Shown here: one piece after another, positions 23,825 through 31,927 of the stretch | How the letters are laid out: every line of letters starts with the position of its first letter | Position numbering within the stretch: the stretch's first letter is position 1 | Assembly: GCA_016218495.1 (NCBI GenBank) | Contig: JACRDU010000077.1 | Location: forward strand, 1-41,180 | From: Elusimicrobiota bacterium | Lineage (GTDB): Bacteria > Elusimicrobiota > Elusimicrobia > UBA1565 | Direction: 5' to 3' | DNA length: 41,180 bases | Program-made: the position numbers and the translations under genes | The notes under the pieces: model-generated | The model's database searches: none | What the model saw: only the letters and a program-made list of their open reading frames with translations | What the model was told of the DNA's origin: nothing

Positions 23825-24346
23825 CGCGAACTCCGCGCAGCCCAGGGCGGTCAGGCTCAGCGGCCCGTCCTGTTCGGCCAGGCTGACCACCCGGTCCGAA
23901 GCGGCCAGCACGGCCTCTCCGAGGGCCGCGCGCTCGGGTGAGGTCTGGCGCTCCACGGTCAGGACCACGCAGTTGGAGGGCAGGGCCTTGAGGGCGCGGG
24001 CCAGGCGGGGAGCCAGGCGGCGCGCCTCCTCGTCCGGGAGCTCCTCGTCATAGAGGAGGGCCAGGGGGTCGGAGACCACCACGGGGTCTTCCGGACCCGT
24101 CTCCGAACCCAGGCGGCCCAGCATGGACTCGAGCTGGAAGGCGTTGAAGGGCCGGGCCAGGCGCACATGGTTGAGGACCCGGCGCGGGTCGGCGCCCGAA
24201 TCGCGGGCGGTGCGGCCCAGGCCGTAGGCGTCGAAGCGGTTGCCGGCGTCTATCCAGCGCACGCTCATCCCGCGCTCGAGGGCGGGGCAGAGGGCGGAGA
24301 GGAACCAGGCCGGCAGCCACGACGAACCGACGACGGTGTGCACCAT
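23810..24346 (-). CDS. RecA/Rad51-like protein without a clear P-loop, SOS-controlled
   Basis: A 178-residue protein. Segments line up with RadA/Rad51-type recombinase cores: VRWIDAGNRFD (compare WIDTENTF), the VLNHVRLARPFNAFQLESML block (compare VLxNIxxARAFNSDHQ), and the Walker B-like DPVVVSDPLALLY. The Walker A position reads VVGSSWLPAWF, with no GKT, so ATP binding is doubtful. It is much shorter than RecA (about 350) and ends after the Walker B helix plus two strands. AGGAGG precedes the ATG. The promoter carries the same LexA-type operator as the polymerase operon, so it probably works in the damage response, perhaps like ImuA or SulA-like RecA relatives. The YbjN-like gene lies 60 bp upstream on the same strand. 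It is convergent with the 23147 gene, overlapping it by 15 bp. Confidence 0.75.
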   Translation of the reverse strand: MVHTVVGSSWLPAWFLSALCPALERGMSVRWIDAGNRFDAYGLGRTARDSGADPRRVLNHVRLARPFNAFQLESMLGRLGSETGPEDPVVVSDPLALLYDEELPDEEARRLAPRLARALKALPSNCVVLTVERQTSPERAALGEAVLAASDRVVSLAEQDGPLSLTALGCAEFALASA

Positions 24347-24370
24347 AGGGCCTCCTGAGGCGATGGCCCT

Positions 24371-24399
24371 AGTTTAGTGTACAAGTGTTCAGTTGTCAA
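24371..24399 (-). promoter_or_regulatory. LexA-type promoter of the RecA-like gene
   Basis: Minus strand: TTGACA (24394-24399), 17-nt spacer, TAAACT (24371-24376). The spacer holds TGTACAAGTGTTCA (plus strand, 24378-24391), a TGNAC-N4-GTNCA dyad with one asymmetric position. Its offset from -10 is the same as in the polB and lexA promoters. Predicted start near 24364. Confidence 0.8.
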
Positions 24400-24406
24400 G
24401 GCCCGG

Positions 24407-24868
24407 CTAGAACGTGTCGGCCCCCATCGTCTTCTCCATGTCGTCGGCCAGCTTCGCGGTGACGAAGCAGGCCGCCGCGAACTCGGCGGGGTCCATGGTC
24501 TGGGCGATGTGGGTCTCGATGACGCCGAGGTAGTCGGCGCCGTCCACCTGGTCGATGGCCCAGGCGCCGTGCGGGATCTTGGAGTTGCGCCGCAGCAGGT
24601 CGTTGGCGGTCTTGGCGCCGATCTCCTGGCCGGCCGGCATCTTGAGGGCGGGGGAGAAGAAGGAGACGATCAGGTGCCCCGCCCCGGTCTTGCCCAGCGG
24701 CCGCACGAAGGTGTTCTGCGCCCGGCCCTCGCCCATGTCGTAGGGGACGATGACGAGCTCCGGCCCGGAGACCCGGACCTTGAGGTTGGACTTCGCGGCC
24801 AGGCCCTGTATGAAGTCCGCGAAGTTCACGCTCTTGGGCCCTTCCACCTCGCTGCGTTCGAATCCCAT
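24407..24868 (-). CDS. Small YbjN/type III chaperone-like protein, function unknown
   Basis: A 153-residue protein, no signal peptide. It starts with a helix (SVNFADFIQGLAAK) and continues with strands LKVRVSGPELVIVPYDM and AGHLIVSFFSPALK, then KIPHGAWAIDQVDGADYLGVIETHIA and a C-terminal helix DPAEFAAACFVTAKLADDMEK. The alpha-beta layout and the last helix recall YbjN/Tir-chaperone-like domains; this is a fold-level guess. An AGGGGGAA site precedes the ATG. It follows the M48 gene by 8 bp, so the two form an operon. Confidence 0.75.
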   Translation of the reverse strand: MGFERSEVEGPKSVNFADFIQGLAAKSNLKVRVSGPELVIVPYDMGEGRAQNTFVRPLGKTGAGHLIVSFFSPALKMPAGQEIGAKTANDLLRRNSKIPHGAWAIDQVDGADYLGVIETHIAQTMDPAEFAAACFVTAKLADDMEKTMGADTF

Positions 24869-24876
24869 GGTTCCCC

Positions 24877-26103
24877 CTATTCGAAGATGCTCAGCACGCG
24901 CTCCACGAACGCCGGGTCGGTGGCGAAGGCCGCCGCCATCTCGGCCAGGACCGCCCGCTCCGCGGGCTTGACCACCTGGTCGGCCCGGGCGACCACGATC
25001 AGCTTCTGCAGGAGGGCGTGCCGGTCCGCGGCGGCGAGCCCCGCGCAGGCCTTGGCGTTCACGAGGAAGCGCTCCCGCGCGCGGGCGGCCGGGTCGGCCC
25101 CGGCGGCCAGCTCCGTGGAGGCGGCCGCCAGGGCCGCGGGCTCGGCCCAGGCCGCCATGGCCGCCAGCTCGGCCGGGTCGATCCCGCCGTCGCAGGAGGC
25201 CAGCCACAGCCCGCCCCACAGGGCCGCGTCGCGGGCCGGAGCGGAGCCGGCCTCGGCCCGCTCGGGCTCCATCGCGCGCAGCAGCTCCTCGACGCGGCGC
25301 TCGGCCTCCTCGGCGCTCACGCGCGCGGTGCCGCCGCCCGCGGCCTCGGCGAAGGGGCGCGAGTCCCAGAACTGGGCCAGGGCCGCCACGCGCAGCGGGC
25401 TGAAGGGATGGCTGGAGAAGAGCTCGGAGGCGTCGGCCGAGGCGGCCAGGGACTGGATGTCGCGCATCTGGGCCACATACTCGTCGACGCTGAAGCGCAG
25501 GATGGGCTCCGAAAGGCCGGAGGACAGCTTCATCAGAGCCTTGGTGGCGTCCTGCAGGCTCTTGCAGGCGACCAGCCCCACGCGGTCGCAGGAGATCTCC
25601 GCGCGGCGGTTCCAGGCCATCAGGCGCAGGGCCTGGCGCGGGTCGAGCCGCCCCTCCTGGCGCAGCAGCCAGGCGGCGGGCAGGGCATGGTGGCCGAAGG
25701 CGGCGTGCGCCGCCTCGTGGGCGACGACGGAGCGCAGCTCGCCCTGCGAGAGCCGCTCGAGCAGGCTCGAGCTGAACAGCATCAGGATGGGGCCTTCGCC
25801 GTAGTCGATGCAGGCGGCGTTGGCCAGCGGCTCGTCGCGCACGAAGACCTCGACGCTGCGCCCGCCCAGCCCGCACAGCGTCAGGCATTCCCGCACGTCC
25901 TTGACCAGGTCCGGGATCATCGCCGCGCTGACCCGCATCCCCTCGGCCAGGAAGCGCCGGCGGGGGGCATCGAGGCCGCCCGAGCGCCTGAGCTCCTCTG
26001 AGAGGGTCTTTATGGCCGGGTCGGCGCAGAGCTCGGCCTGCATGCGCCGGTCGGAGGCGAGGCGCAGGGCCTCGAAGGCGGCGCGTTCTTCCGCGGACTC
26101 CAC
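24877..26103 (-). CDS. M48 family metalloprotease with C-terminal TerB-like domain
   Basis: A 408-residue cytoplasmic-looking protein. The zinc motif is HEAAHAAFGHH (about residue 129-139), with the third ligand in RRAEISCDRVG (about 165-175) and the M48 C-terminal block SSHPFSPLRVAAL (about 230). Unlike HtpX it has no TM helices. From about 285 a helical domain with DGGIDPAELAAMAAW and ADQVVKPAERAVLAEMA resembles TerB/tellurite-resistance modules. GTG start at 26103 is supported by a TTGACG-17-TAAACT promoter ending 6 nt upstream, which predicts a leaderless mRNA. The YbjN-like gene is 8 bp downstream. Similar M48-TerB proteins are widespread but their substrates are unknown. Confidence 0.87.
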   Translation of the reverse strand: MESAEERAAFEALRLASDRRMQAELCADPAIKTLSEELRRSGGLDAPRRRFLAEGMRVSAAMIPDLVKDVRECLTLCGLGGRSVEVFVRDEPLANAACIDYGEGPILMLFSSSLLERLSQGELRSVVAHEAAHAAFGHHALPAAWLLRQEGRLDPRQALRLMAWNRRAEISCDRVGLVACKSLQDATKALMKLSSGLSEPILRFSVDEYVAQMRDIQSLAASADASELFSSHPFSPLRVAALAQFWDSRPFAEAAGGGTARVSAEEAERRVEELLRAMEPERAEAGSAPARDAALWGGLWLASCDGGIDPAELAAMAAWAEPAALAAASTELAAGADPAARARERFLVNAKACAGLAAADRHALLQKLIVVARADQVVKPAERAVLAEMAAAFATDPAFVERVLSIFE

Positions 26104-26109
26104 GAGGGG

Positions 26110-26138
26110 AGTTTAGGCGCGGACCCCGGAGGCGTCAA
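26110..26138 (-). promoter_or_regulatory. Promoter of the M48/YbjN-like operon
   Basis: Minus strand TTGACG (26133-26138), 17 nt, TAAACT (26110-26115), 6 nt before the GTG at 26103. Strong fit, and the predicted start is on the start codon. Confidence 0.7.
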
Positions 26139-26153
26139 TAGCCGGCGGGCGGG

Positions 26154-28358
26154 TCAGCCTGCGGAGCCCTCGTCCTTGAGCCAGCGCTCCCCGCCGACGA
26201 GCAGCAGCAGGCCCGTAAGGACCCCGAAGGCCAAGAGGGCCGTGAGGTCGCTCTGGGTCCAGGCGCCGAGCTTGGCCGAGAGGTCGAGGGCGTCGGTCAG
26301 CTTGGGGCTGAGCGACAGCATCGCGATGGCGATGCCGGCGATGGCGCCTCCGGCGATGTAGCCCGAGGAGAACAGGATGCCGGGGCTCATCTCGGACTCG
26401 GCCTCGCTCTTGCCGGTCCACTTGTCGGCCGCCCAGCGCAGCACGCCGCCCATGAAGATGGGCGTCGACGACGACAGCGGCAGGTAGACGCCCACCGCGA
26501 ACGGCAGGGAGGGCACGCCGCAGAGCTCGAGCACCAGCGCGATGGCCACGCCCAAGAGGACCAGGCCCCAGGGCAGCTTCTGGGTCAGGATGCCGTCGAT
26601 GATGAGCGACATCAGCCGGGCCTTGGGGGCGTTGTACTTCTGCACATGCGAGCCGTCGAGGCGCACGGTCTCCACCCCGTTGATGCCGGGGTCGACCAGG
26701 TAGCGGATGCGGCCCTCGGCGTCGACCAGGTACTTGCCGGCGGGCACGCCGGGCGCGTCGCCTTCGCCCAGGCGCCAGACCTTGTAGTCGGCGGCGTCGG
26801 CCTCGGCGCCGGGCCCCTTGACCTTCTCGACGTCGTGCAGCTCGCCGACCGGGGCGGTGACCGCGGGGAAGTCGCGCTTCGCGTAGACGGTGCCGGCGTC
26901 GTTGAGCACGAGCAGGGTCGCGCCGATGACGAGCGCGGAGGTCAGGGAGCCCACCAGCAGGCTCCACTGCTGCCACTTGGGCGTGGCGCCGACCAGGAAC
27001 CCGGTCTTGAGGTCCTGCGAGGTCGTGCCGCCGTTGGAGGCCGCGATGCAGACCACGGCCGCGATGGAAAGCGCGGTCAGGCGCGCGCCCTTGCCCACCC
27101 AGCCGCCGGAGGGGTCGAGCTTGGAGAGCAGCACGAAGATGAGGCAGGTGAGCAGCAATGTCGCCACGGTCATGCCCGAGATGGGGTTCGACGAGGAGCC
27201 GATCTCGCCGGTCAGGCGCGAGGACACCGTGACGAAGAGGAAGCCGAAGAGCACGATGAGCAGGCCGCCCATGAGGCCCTTGAAGCCGAAGCCCAGGCCC
27301 AGCTGGGGGACGGCGGCTACGATGAGGATGATGAGCGCGCTGCCGGCGAAGACGATCCAGGTCGGCATGTCGTCCTCGGTGCGCTGGGCGGCCGCCTTGG
27401 CCTTGCCGGCGCCGGCCTTGATGTCGGCCAGGCCGGACTTGAGGCCTCCGACGATGACCGGCAGGGCCTGGAACAGGCTGATGATGCCTCCGGCGGCGAC
27501 GGCGCCGGCGCCGATGTAGAGGATGTAGGACTTCCAGATCTCGGCGGGGCTCATCTCGCTGATGAGCTTGGTGGCTGGGAACAGCGGCGCGCTCAGGCCG
27601 TCGCCGAAGAGCTTGATGGCCGGGATGAGGACCCAGGAGGCCAGGATACCGCCGGCCACCATCACGCAGGAGATGCGCGTGCCGATGATGTAGCCGACGC
27701 CCAAGAGCTCCGGGGCGACCTCGCCCGAGACGGCCGCGCCCTTGAAGAAGCCCAGCATCCGTTCCGGGACGTCCTTCCACAGGCGCAGGCCGCTCATTAG
27801 GACCTTGTAGAGCACGGCGATGCCGAAGCCGGTGAAGACGGTCTTGGCCGACGAGCCGCCCTGCTCTCCGACGATGAGGACGTCGGCGCAGGCGGTGCCT
27901 TCGGGGTAGGGGAGCTGGCCGTGCTGCTTGACGATGAAGACGCGGCGCAGCGGGATCATCATCAAGACGCCCAGCAGGCCTCCCAAGGACGAGACCACCA
28001 TCACGCGCGCGATGTCCATGTCGTAGCCCAGGATCATCAGCGCCGGCATCGTCACGCCCACGCCGAAGGCGATGGACTCTCCGGCCGAGCCGGTGGTCTG
28101 GACGATGTTGTTCTCCAGGATGGTGGCGCGGCGGATGCCGAACATGCGCGAGGCCAGGCGGAACAGGGTGATGGAGAGCACCGCCACCGGGATGGAGGCC
28201 GACACCGTCATGCCGACCTTTAGGACCAGGTACAGCGAAGAGGCGCCGAAGACGATGCCTAGGACGGCTCCGACCAGGACGGCCGACCAGGTGAATTCAG
28301 GCAGGACCTGGTCGTCGGAGACGTAGGGCTTGTGCGCGGCGGCGTGGGCTTCGGACAT
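26154..28358 (-). CDS. OPT family oligopeptide transporter
   Basis: A 734-residue polytopic membrane protein with about 14-16 TM segments. The N-terminal SAVLVGAVLGIVFGASSLYLVLKVGMTVSASIP and PLRRVFIVKQHGQLPYPEGTACADVL are hallmark sequences of bacterial OPT transporters, as are GLPLSSSTPIFMGG-like elements and the YIAGGAIAGI region near the end. A soluble insert (about 500-590) contains VPAGKYLVDAEGRIRYLVDPGIN. It imports small peptides or metal-chelate compounds, driven by protons. A TATAAT at 28384-28389 and an AAGAGAGG site precede the ATG. The lexA gene ends 58 bp upstream. Peptides from the secreted prolyl oligopeptidase are a possible, unproven substrate. Confidence 0.93.
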   Translation of the reverse strand: MSEAHAAAHKPYVSDDQVLPEFTWSAVLVGAVLGIVFGASSLYLVLKVGMTVSASIPVAVLSITLFRLASRMFGIRRATILENNIVQTTGSAGESIAFGVGVTMPALMILGYDMDIARVMVVSSLGGLLGVLMMIPLRRVFIVKQHGQLPYPEGTACADVLIVGEQGGSSAKTVFTGFGIAVLYKVLMSGLRLWKDVPERMLGFFKGAAVSGEVAPELLGVGYIIGTRISCVMVAGGILASWVLIPAIKLFGDGLSAPLFPATKLISEMSPAEIWKSYILYIGAGAVAAGGIISLFQALPVIVGGLKSGLADIKAGAGKAKAAAQRTEDDMPTWIVFAGSALIILIVAAVPQLGLGFGFKGLMGGLLIVLFGFLFVTVSSRLTGEIGSSSNPISGMTVATLLLTCLIFVLLSKLDPSGGWVGKGARLTALSIAAVVCIAASNGGTTSQDLKTGFLVGATPKWQQWSLLVGSLTSALVIGATLLVLNDAGTVYAKRDFPAVTAPVGELHDVEKVKGPGAEADAADYKVWRLGEGDAPGVPAGKYLVDAEGRIRYLVDPGINGVETVRLDGSHVQKYNAPKARLMSLIIDGILTQKLPWGLVLLGVAIALVLELCGVPSLPFAVGVYLPLSSSTPIFMGGVLRWAADKWTGKSEAESEMSPGILFSSGYIAGGAIAGIAIAMLSLSPKLTDALDLSAKLGAWTQSDLTALLAFGVLTGLLLLVGGERWLKDEGSAG

Positions 28359-28383
28359 GGGGCCTCTCTTGGCGAGACGCCCG

Positions 28384-28389
28384 ATTATA
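28384..28389 (-). promoter_or_regulatory. -10 element for the OPT transporter gene
   Basis: TATAAT on the minus strand inside a TA-rich run after the lexA stop; predicted start near 28377 gives a leader of about 19 nt with a purine-rich ribosome site. The -35 is weak. Confidence 0.55.
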
Positions 28390-28416
28390 TATAAGGGAAG
28401 ACGCCGGGAGCGGCCC

Positions 28417-29001
28417 TCAGTAGCGGCGCAGCAGGCCTACGACCTTGCCGGCCACCTGAAAAGGACCTCGGATGGGCTCGTAGGCCGGGTTCTCGGACTC
28501 GAGGGCGGCCTGCCCGGCCTTGCGGCGCAGGCGCTTGACCACGCCCTCCTCGCCGACCAGGGCCACGACGATCTCGCCGTCGCGCGCGTCGTCCTGGCGG
28601 CGCACCTGCACGAGGTCGCCTTCCAGGATGCCCGCCCCGACCATGCTGTCGCCCTTGACCCGAAGCAGGTAATCCGCGCCCCGGCGCGCGTCGCGGTCGA
28701 GCGTCACATGCCCTTCGACGTCCTCCGCGGCGATGACGCCCGAGCCCGCGGCCACCGCTCCCAGGATGGGCAGCTCGTTGGGGCTGGAGGCCAGGGACAT
28801 CCCACGGCTGATGGCGTCGGTGCGCTTGAGCAGGCCCGCGGACTCCAGCACCCTGAGGTGGTAGGCCACCGAGCTCGGCGAGGTGATGCGCAGGCGCCGA
28901 CCGATCTCGCGGATGGAGGGGGGGAAGCCCTTCTCCTCCACGCACTGGGCGATGAAATCGAGGATGCGGCGCTGCAGCTCGGTGACTTCTTTAGTGGACA
29001 T
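28417..29001 (-). CDS. lexA: LexA repressor (SOS regulator, S24 autopeptidase)
   Basis: A 194-residue protein. N-terminal winged HTH: ILDFIAQCVEEKGFPPSIREIG (about 13-34) and RITSPSSVAYHLRVLE (about 38-53). The cleavage site is Ala85-Gly86 (AVAAGSG), the nucleophile Ser119 (KGDSMVG) and the base Lys156 (GVVKRL), almost the E. coli numbering, so self-cleavage stimulated by RecA should work. Its own promoter carries two LexA-type dyads, one between -35 and -10 and one over the ATG, giving autoregulation. The ATG at 29001 is 7 nt after the -10, so the mRNA is probably leaderless; a frame upstream would run through the promoter. The histidine kinase gene ends 50 bp upstream. Confidence 0.96.
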   Translation of the reverse strand: MSTKEVTELQRRILDFIAQCVEEKGFPPSIREIGRRLRITSPSSVAYHLRVLESAGLLKRTDAISRGMSLASSPNELPILGAVAAGSGVIAAEDVEGHVTLDRDARRGADYLLRVKGDSMVGAGILEGDLVQVRRQDDARDGEIVVALVGEEGVVKRLRRKAGQAALESENPAYEPIRGPFQVAGKVVGLLRRY

Positions 29002-29037
29002 AAGTCCAATTGTAGTGGACGGATGTCCTCTTGTCAA
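28995..29037 (-). promoter_or_regulatory. lexA promoter with two LexA-type operators
   Basis: Minus strand: TTGACA (29032-29037), 17-nt spacer, TACAAT (29009-29014). Operator 1 (29016-29029, core GGAC-N4-GTCC) sits in the spacer; operator 2 (28995-29008, TGGACATAAGTCCA) covers the start codon. Their centres are 21 bp apart, two helical turns. Operator 1 has the same offset from -10 as in the polB and RecA-like promoters. Confidence 0.85.
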
Positions 29038-29051
29038 GGGCGCGAGGCGCC

Positions 29052-30710
29052 TCAGGCCGGCAGGGTGAATTTGACCGTGGTGCCCTTGCCGGGGGAGGAC
29101 TCGAGCCAGATGCGCCCGCCGTGGCGCTCGACGACCTTGCGGCAGGCGGCCAGGCCGATGCCGGAGCCCTCGAAGCGCTCCCAGGGGTGCAGGCGCTCGA
29201 AGAGGCCGAACACCGCCTCGCGCTTCTCGTCCGGGACCCCGATGCCGTTGTCGGCGACCGAGACCTCCCAGACCCTCCCGTCGCGGCGCGCGGAGACCTT
29301 GATGCGCGGCTCGGCCTCGCAGTACTTCATCGCGTTCGAGAGCAGGTTCTGCAGCAGGCGCGTGATCTCCCCGGCGTGCCCCGAGACGCTGGGCAGCTCG
29401 GTGCGCTCGACGACGGCCCGGCGCCGGGCCGTCTCCGAGGCCAGGTCGGCCAGGGCGTCGTCGAGGCAGGCGCCGACGGCCACCGGCCGGGCCGGGCCTT
29501 TGCCCTGGCCGAGGCGGGAGAATTCCAGGAGGTCGGAGACCATGCGCTGCATGCGCGCCACCGACTGCTTGGTGAGGCCGACCAGGCGCCGGCCCTCGTC
29601 GTTGAGGGCCGCGCCGCAGCGGTCCTGGAACATGTCGCAGTAGTTCTTGAGGCTGCGCAGCGGCGCCTGCAGGTCGTGGGAAGCCAGGTAGGCGAACTGC
29701 TCGAGGTCGGCGTTCGAGCGCGAGAGCACGCGGGTCTGCTCCTCGAGGCGCCGGCCGCGCTCCTCGAGCTCCGCGGCCAGGCGGGACTCGTGCTCCCGCG
29801 CGCGGCCCAACTGCACCGCCAGGAAGGCGGCGAGGAGCGCGGTGCCCAGCGTGGCCAACGACAGGCGCAGGCGCAGCGCCGACAGGCTCTCCAGGATTTC
29901 CGCCTCCGGCACGCGCGCGACGGCGCCCCAGGTCCGGCCGCCTACGTGCACGGGCACGAAGGCGGCGCGCATGGTCCGCCGCGACGCCGCGTCGGGGTAG
30001 GCGAGGAGGCCCGAGCGCCCCGCCAGCGCCCCGCGCACGGGAGGAGCCGCGGGGAGCGCGGCCGCCTCGGCATGGTCGACCGGGCCGAGCGGCTTGCCGT
30101 CGCTGTCGATGATGAGGATGCGCCCCCCGCGCCCGAAGGTCCGCTGCCCCAGATGGGCCGCCAGGGCTTCGAGCGTGTATTGGTGGGCCAGCAGGCCGAG
30201 CAGGCGTCCGCCCGAGCGGATGGGCGCCGCCATCACCACCACCGGGACCTGCGGATGGGCATGGCGGACGAAGGACGCCGAGAGCGTCGCCCCCTCGGAG
30301 ACGACCGCCTCCTTGAACCAGGCGCGGTAGGCGAAGGAGCGGCCCAGGGACTCGTCGGCGCGGGGGTCGTCGGCCCAGAGCACCCCGGCCGGGTCCACGA
30401 CGAAGACGCGGCCGACGACGGGGACGGAGGCGCGCTGCGCCGCGAGGCGGCGGCGCACGCCGGCGGCGTCCTTGCGGGCGACGGGCTCGACGAGGGCGGG
30501 GTCCTGCGCTTGGCCCGCCACCGAGAGCAGGTGGCTCGAAAGCTCGGACTCGACGATCTCCGCGGTCAGGCGGGCGCGGTCCATGTTGGCCGCGTCGTCG
30601 GCCTCCAGCATCCGCGCGGCGGCGAACCGGTAGGACGCCAAGCCGAGCAGGCCCAGCGGCAAGGTGGCCGCCAGGGCCAGGAATCCGTAGCGCAGGATCG
30701 GCCTGTTCAT
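29052..30710 (-). CDS. Membrane sensor histidine kinase with extracytoplasmic Cache-like domain
   Basis: A 552-residue protein. TM1 (about 8-28), an extracytoplasmic sensor region (about 29-280) with Cache/PAS-like elements (VFVVDPAGVLWADD, SFAYRAWFKEA, ILIIDSDGKPLG), and TM2 (about 285-305). A coiled coil leads into HisKA with the phospho-acceptor in AYLASHDLQAPLRSLKNY, then an ATPase domain: N box LLQNLLSNAMKYCE, G1 VADNGIGVPDE, F box FGLFERLHPW, G2 GSGIGLAACRKVVERHGG. No receiver domain and no response regulator gene adjoins it. The ATG overlaps the upstream stop (ATGA), so it is coupled to the 406-residue gene. Ligand and partner are unknown. Confidence 0.93.
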   Translation of the reverse strand: MNRPILRYGFLALAATLPLGLLGLASYRFAAARMLEADDAANMDRARLTAEIVESELSSHLLSVAGQAQDPALVEPVARKDAAGVRRRLAAQRASVPVVGRVFVVDPAGVLWADDPRADESLGRSFAYRAWFKEAVVSEGATLSASFVRHAHPQVPVVVMAAPIRSGGRLLGLLAHQYTLEALAAHLGQRTFGRGGRILIIDSDGKPLGPVDHAEAAALPAAPPVRGALAGRSGLLAYPDAASRRTMRAAFVPVHVGGRTWGAVARVPEAEILESLSALRLRLSLATLGTALLAAFLAVQLGRAREHESRLAAELEERGRRLEEQTRVLSRSNADLEQFAYLASHDLQAPLRSLKNYCDMFQDRCGAALNDEGRRLVGLTKQSVARMQRMVSDLLEFSRLGQGKGPARPVAVGACLDDALADLASETARRRAVVERTELPSVSGHAGEITRLLQNLLSNAMKYCEAEPRIKVSARRDGRVWEVSVADNGIGVPDEKREAVFGLFERLHPWERFEGSGIGLAACRKVVERHGGRIWLESSPGKGTTVKFTLPA

Positions 30711-31927
30711 CGCTTGGTCCGGGAGAGGGATTCTATCAATTCGCTCATGTCGCGCAGGTCGGCGCCGGAGCGCGCCTTGAGCAGGGCGCGCGAGCCCGCG
30801 TCGGGGCACCAGGCGATCCGGCCGGGCGGGTGCTCGCCCGGGCAGGCGCTGCGCGACCAGGCGGCGCCCCCGGGCGCCCGGAGCTCGGCCAGGGTCAACG
30901 GCTTGTAGCAGACGTCGAGGAGGACGGGGGCGTCCCAGAGGGCCGACAGCAGCGGGTCGGCGGAGTCGGCCCCGGGTTCCTTGACCAGCAGCCGCGCGCA
31001 GGCCTCGCGCAACCAGTCCTTCGCCCGCGCGAAGCGTCCCCAGTCGGAGCCGGCGACGGACCCGGGCGGCCGTGCCTTGGCCAGGTCCCGGGCGGCCTCG
31101 AGCAGGAACTCCTTCGAGGCCGCGGTGACGGCGTCGAGGGCCGCGCGTCGCCGCTCGTCCTCGACGACGCCGGACTGGGAGGCGTTGAGCCGCAGGCCGG
31201 GGTCCTCCACCCAGGCGTGCACCTGCGCCCACGGCAGCCAGGTCTGCACGGTCTCCACGGCCACCCCGTCCAGGCAGAAGGTGACCGTGCTCTTGGAGGC
31301 CCCCGCCTCCGGCAGGCGCAGGGTCCCGCGCGCGTCGCCGGCCGCGAAGTCGCTCTGCTCGGGCCAGTCGCCGGCCGCGGGCTTGAGCGAGGAGCCTTCG
31401 GCGTAGAAGCCGCGGGGCACCATCGGGCAGGCCTGCCGCGCCGTGGCCAGGGCGGCGCGCGCGGGCTTCCAGGACCGCCACAGCGGCCATTCGACGCGCA
31501 CGACGGTGTCCCGCGCGCCGGGGGCGGCCGGCTCGACGGCCTCCTCGCGTACGGAGAGCGCGCGCAGGCGCAGGCGCTCGGCGCCCAGGCCGGACTCGAC
31601 CAGGACGCGCGCGGGCCGGGTGCGCCAGGCGGTCAGCAGCCCCACGGCAAGGTGGCGCGCCGGGCGCCCGCCGTCCTCGTTGAGGAGCGCCCCATAGGGG
31701 TCCGAGAGCGCGGCGCGGGCCAGCGGCTCCCCGTCGAAGCGCAGCTCGAGGGCCCCGGCGGAGCGCTTGAGCGACAGCGTGCCGGCCCCCGAGGCCGCCG
31801 CGCAGCGGACGAGCGGCAGCAGGAAGAGCTCTCCGCGCGGCATCGCGAACAGCGCCAGCTTCTCGAGCGCTCGCTCGCGGTCGACGCGGAAGAAGCCCGC
31901 CTCCTTGAAGACGCCGCCTTCGCTCAC
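30707..31927 (-). CDS. Protein of unknown function in the signalling operon
   Basis: A 406-residue soluble protein without signal peptide. The GTG start overlaps the stop of the pseudokinase gene (GTGA), and its own stop overlaps the histidine kinase start (ATGA). The first about 120 residues contain ALELRFDGEPLARAALSDPYGALLNED and ARHLAVGLLTAWRTRPARVLVESG, which has the look of a GHKL-type (Hsp90-like) fold but without clear ATP-binding boxes. The rest has WLPWAQVHAWVEDPGLRLNASQSGVVEDE and several helices. I do not recognise the family with confidence. Its location between two sensor-type proteins suggests a role in relaying or modulating their signal. Confidence 0.75.
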   Translation of the reverse strand: MSEGGVFKEAGFFRVDRERALEKLALFAMPRGELFLLPLVRCAAASGAGTLSLKRSAGALELRFDGEPLARAALSDPYGALLNEDGGRPARHLAVGLLTAWRTRPARVLVESGLGAERLRLRALSVREEAVEPAAPGARDTVVRVEWPLWRSWKPARAALATARQACPMVPRGFYAEGSSLKPAAGDWPEQSDFAAGDARGTLRLPEAGASKSTVTFCLDGVAVETVQTWLPWAQVHAWVEDPGLRLNASQSGVVEDERRRAALDAVTAASKEFLLEAARDLAKARPPGSVAGSDWGRFARAKDWLREACARLLVKEPGADSADPLLSALWDAPVLLDVCYKPLTLAELRAPGGAAWSRSACPGEHPPGRIAWCPDAGSRALLKARSGADLRDMSELIESLSRTKR

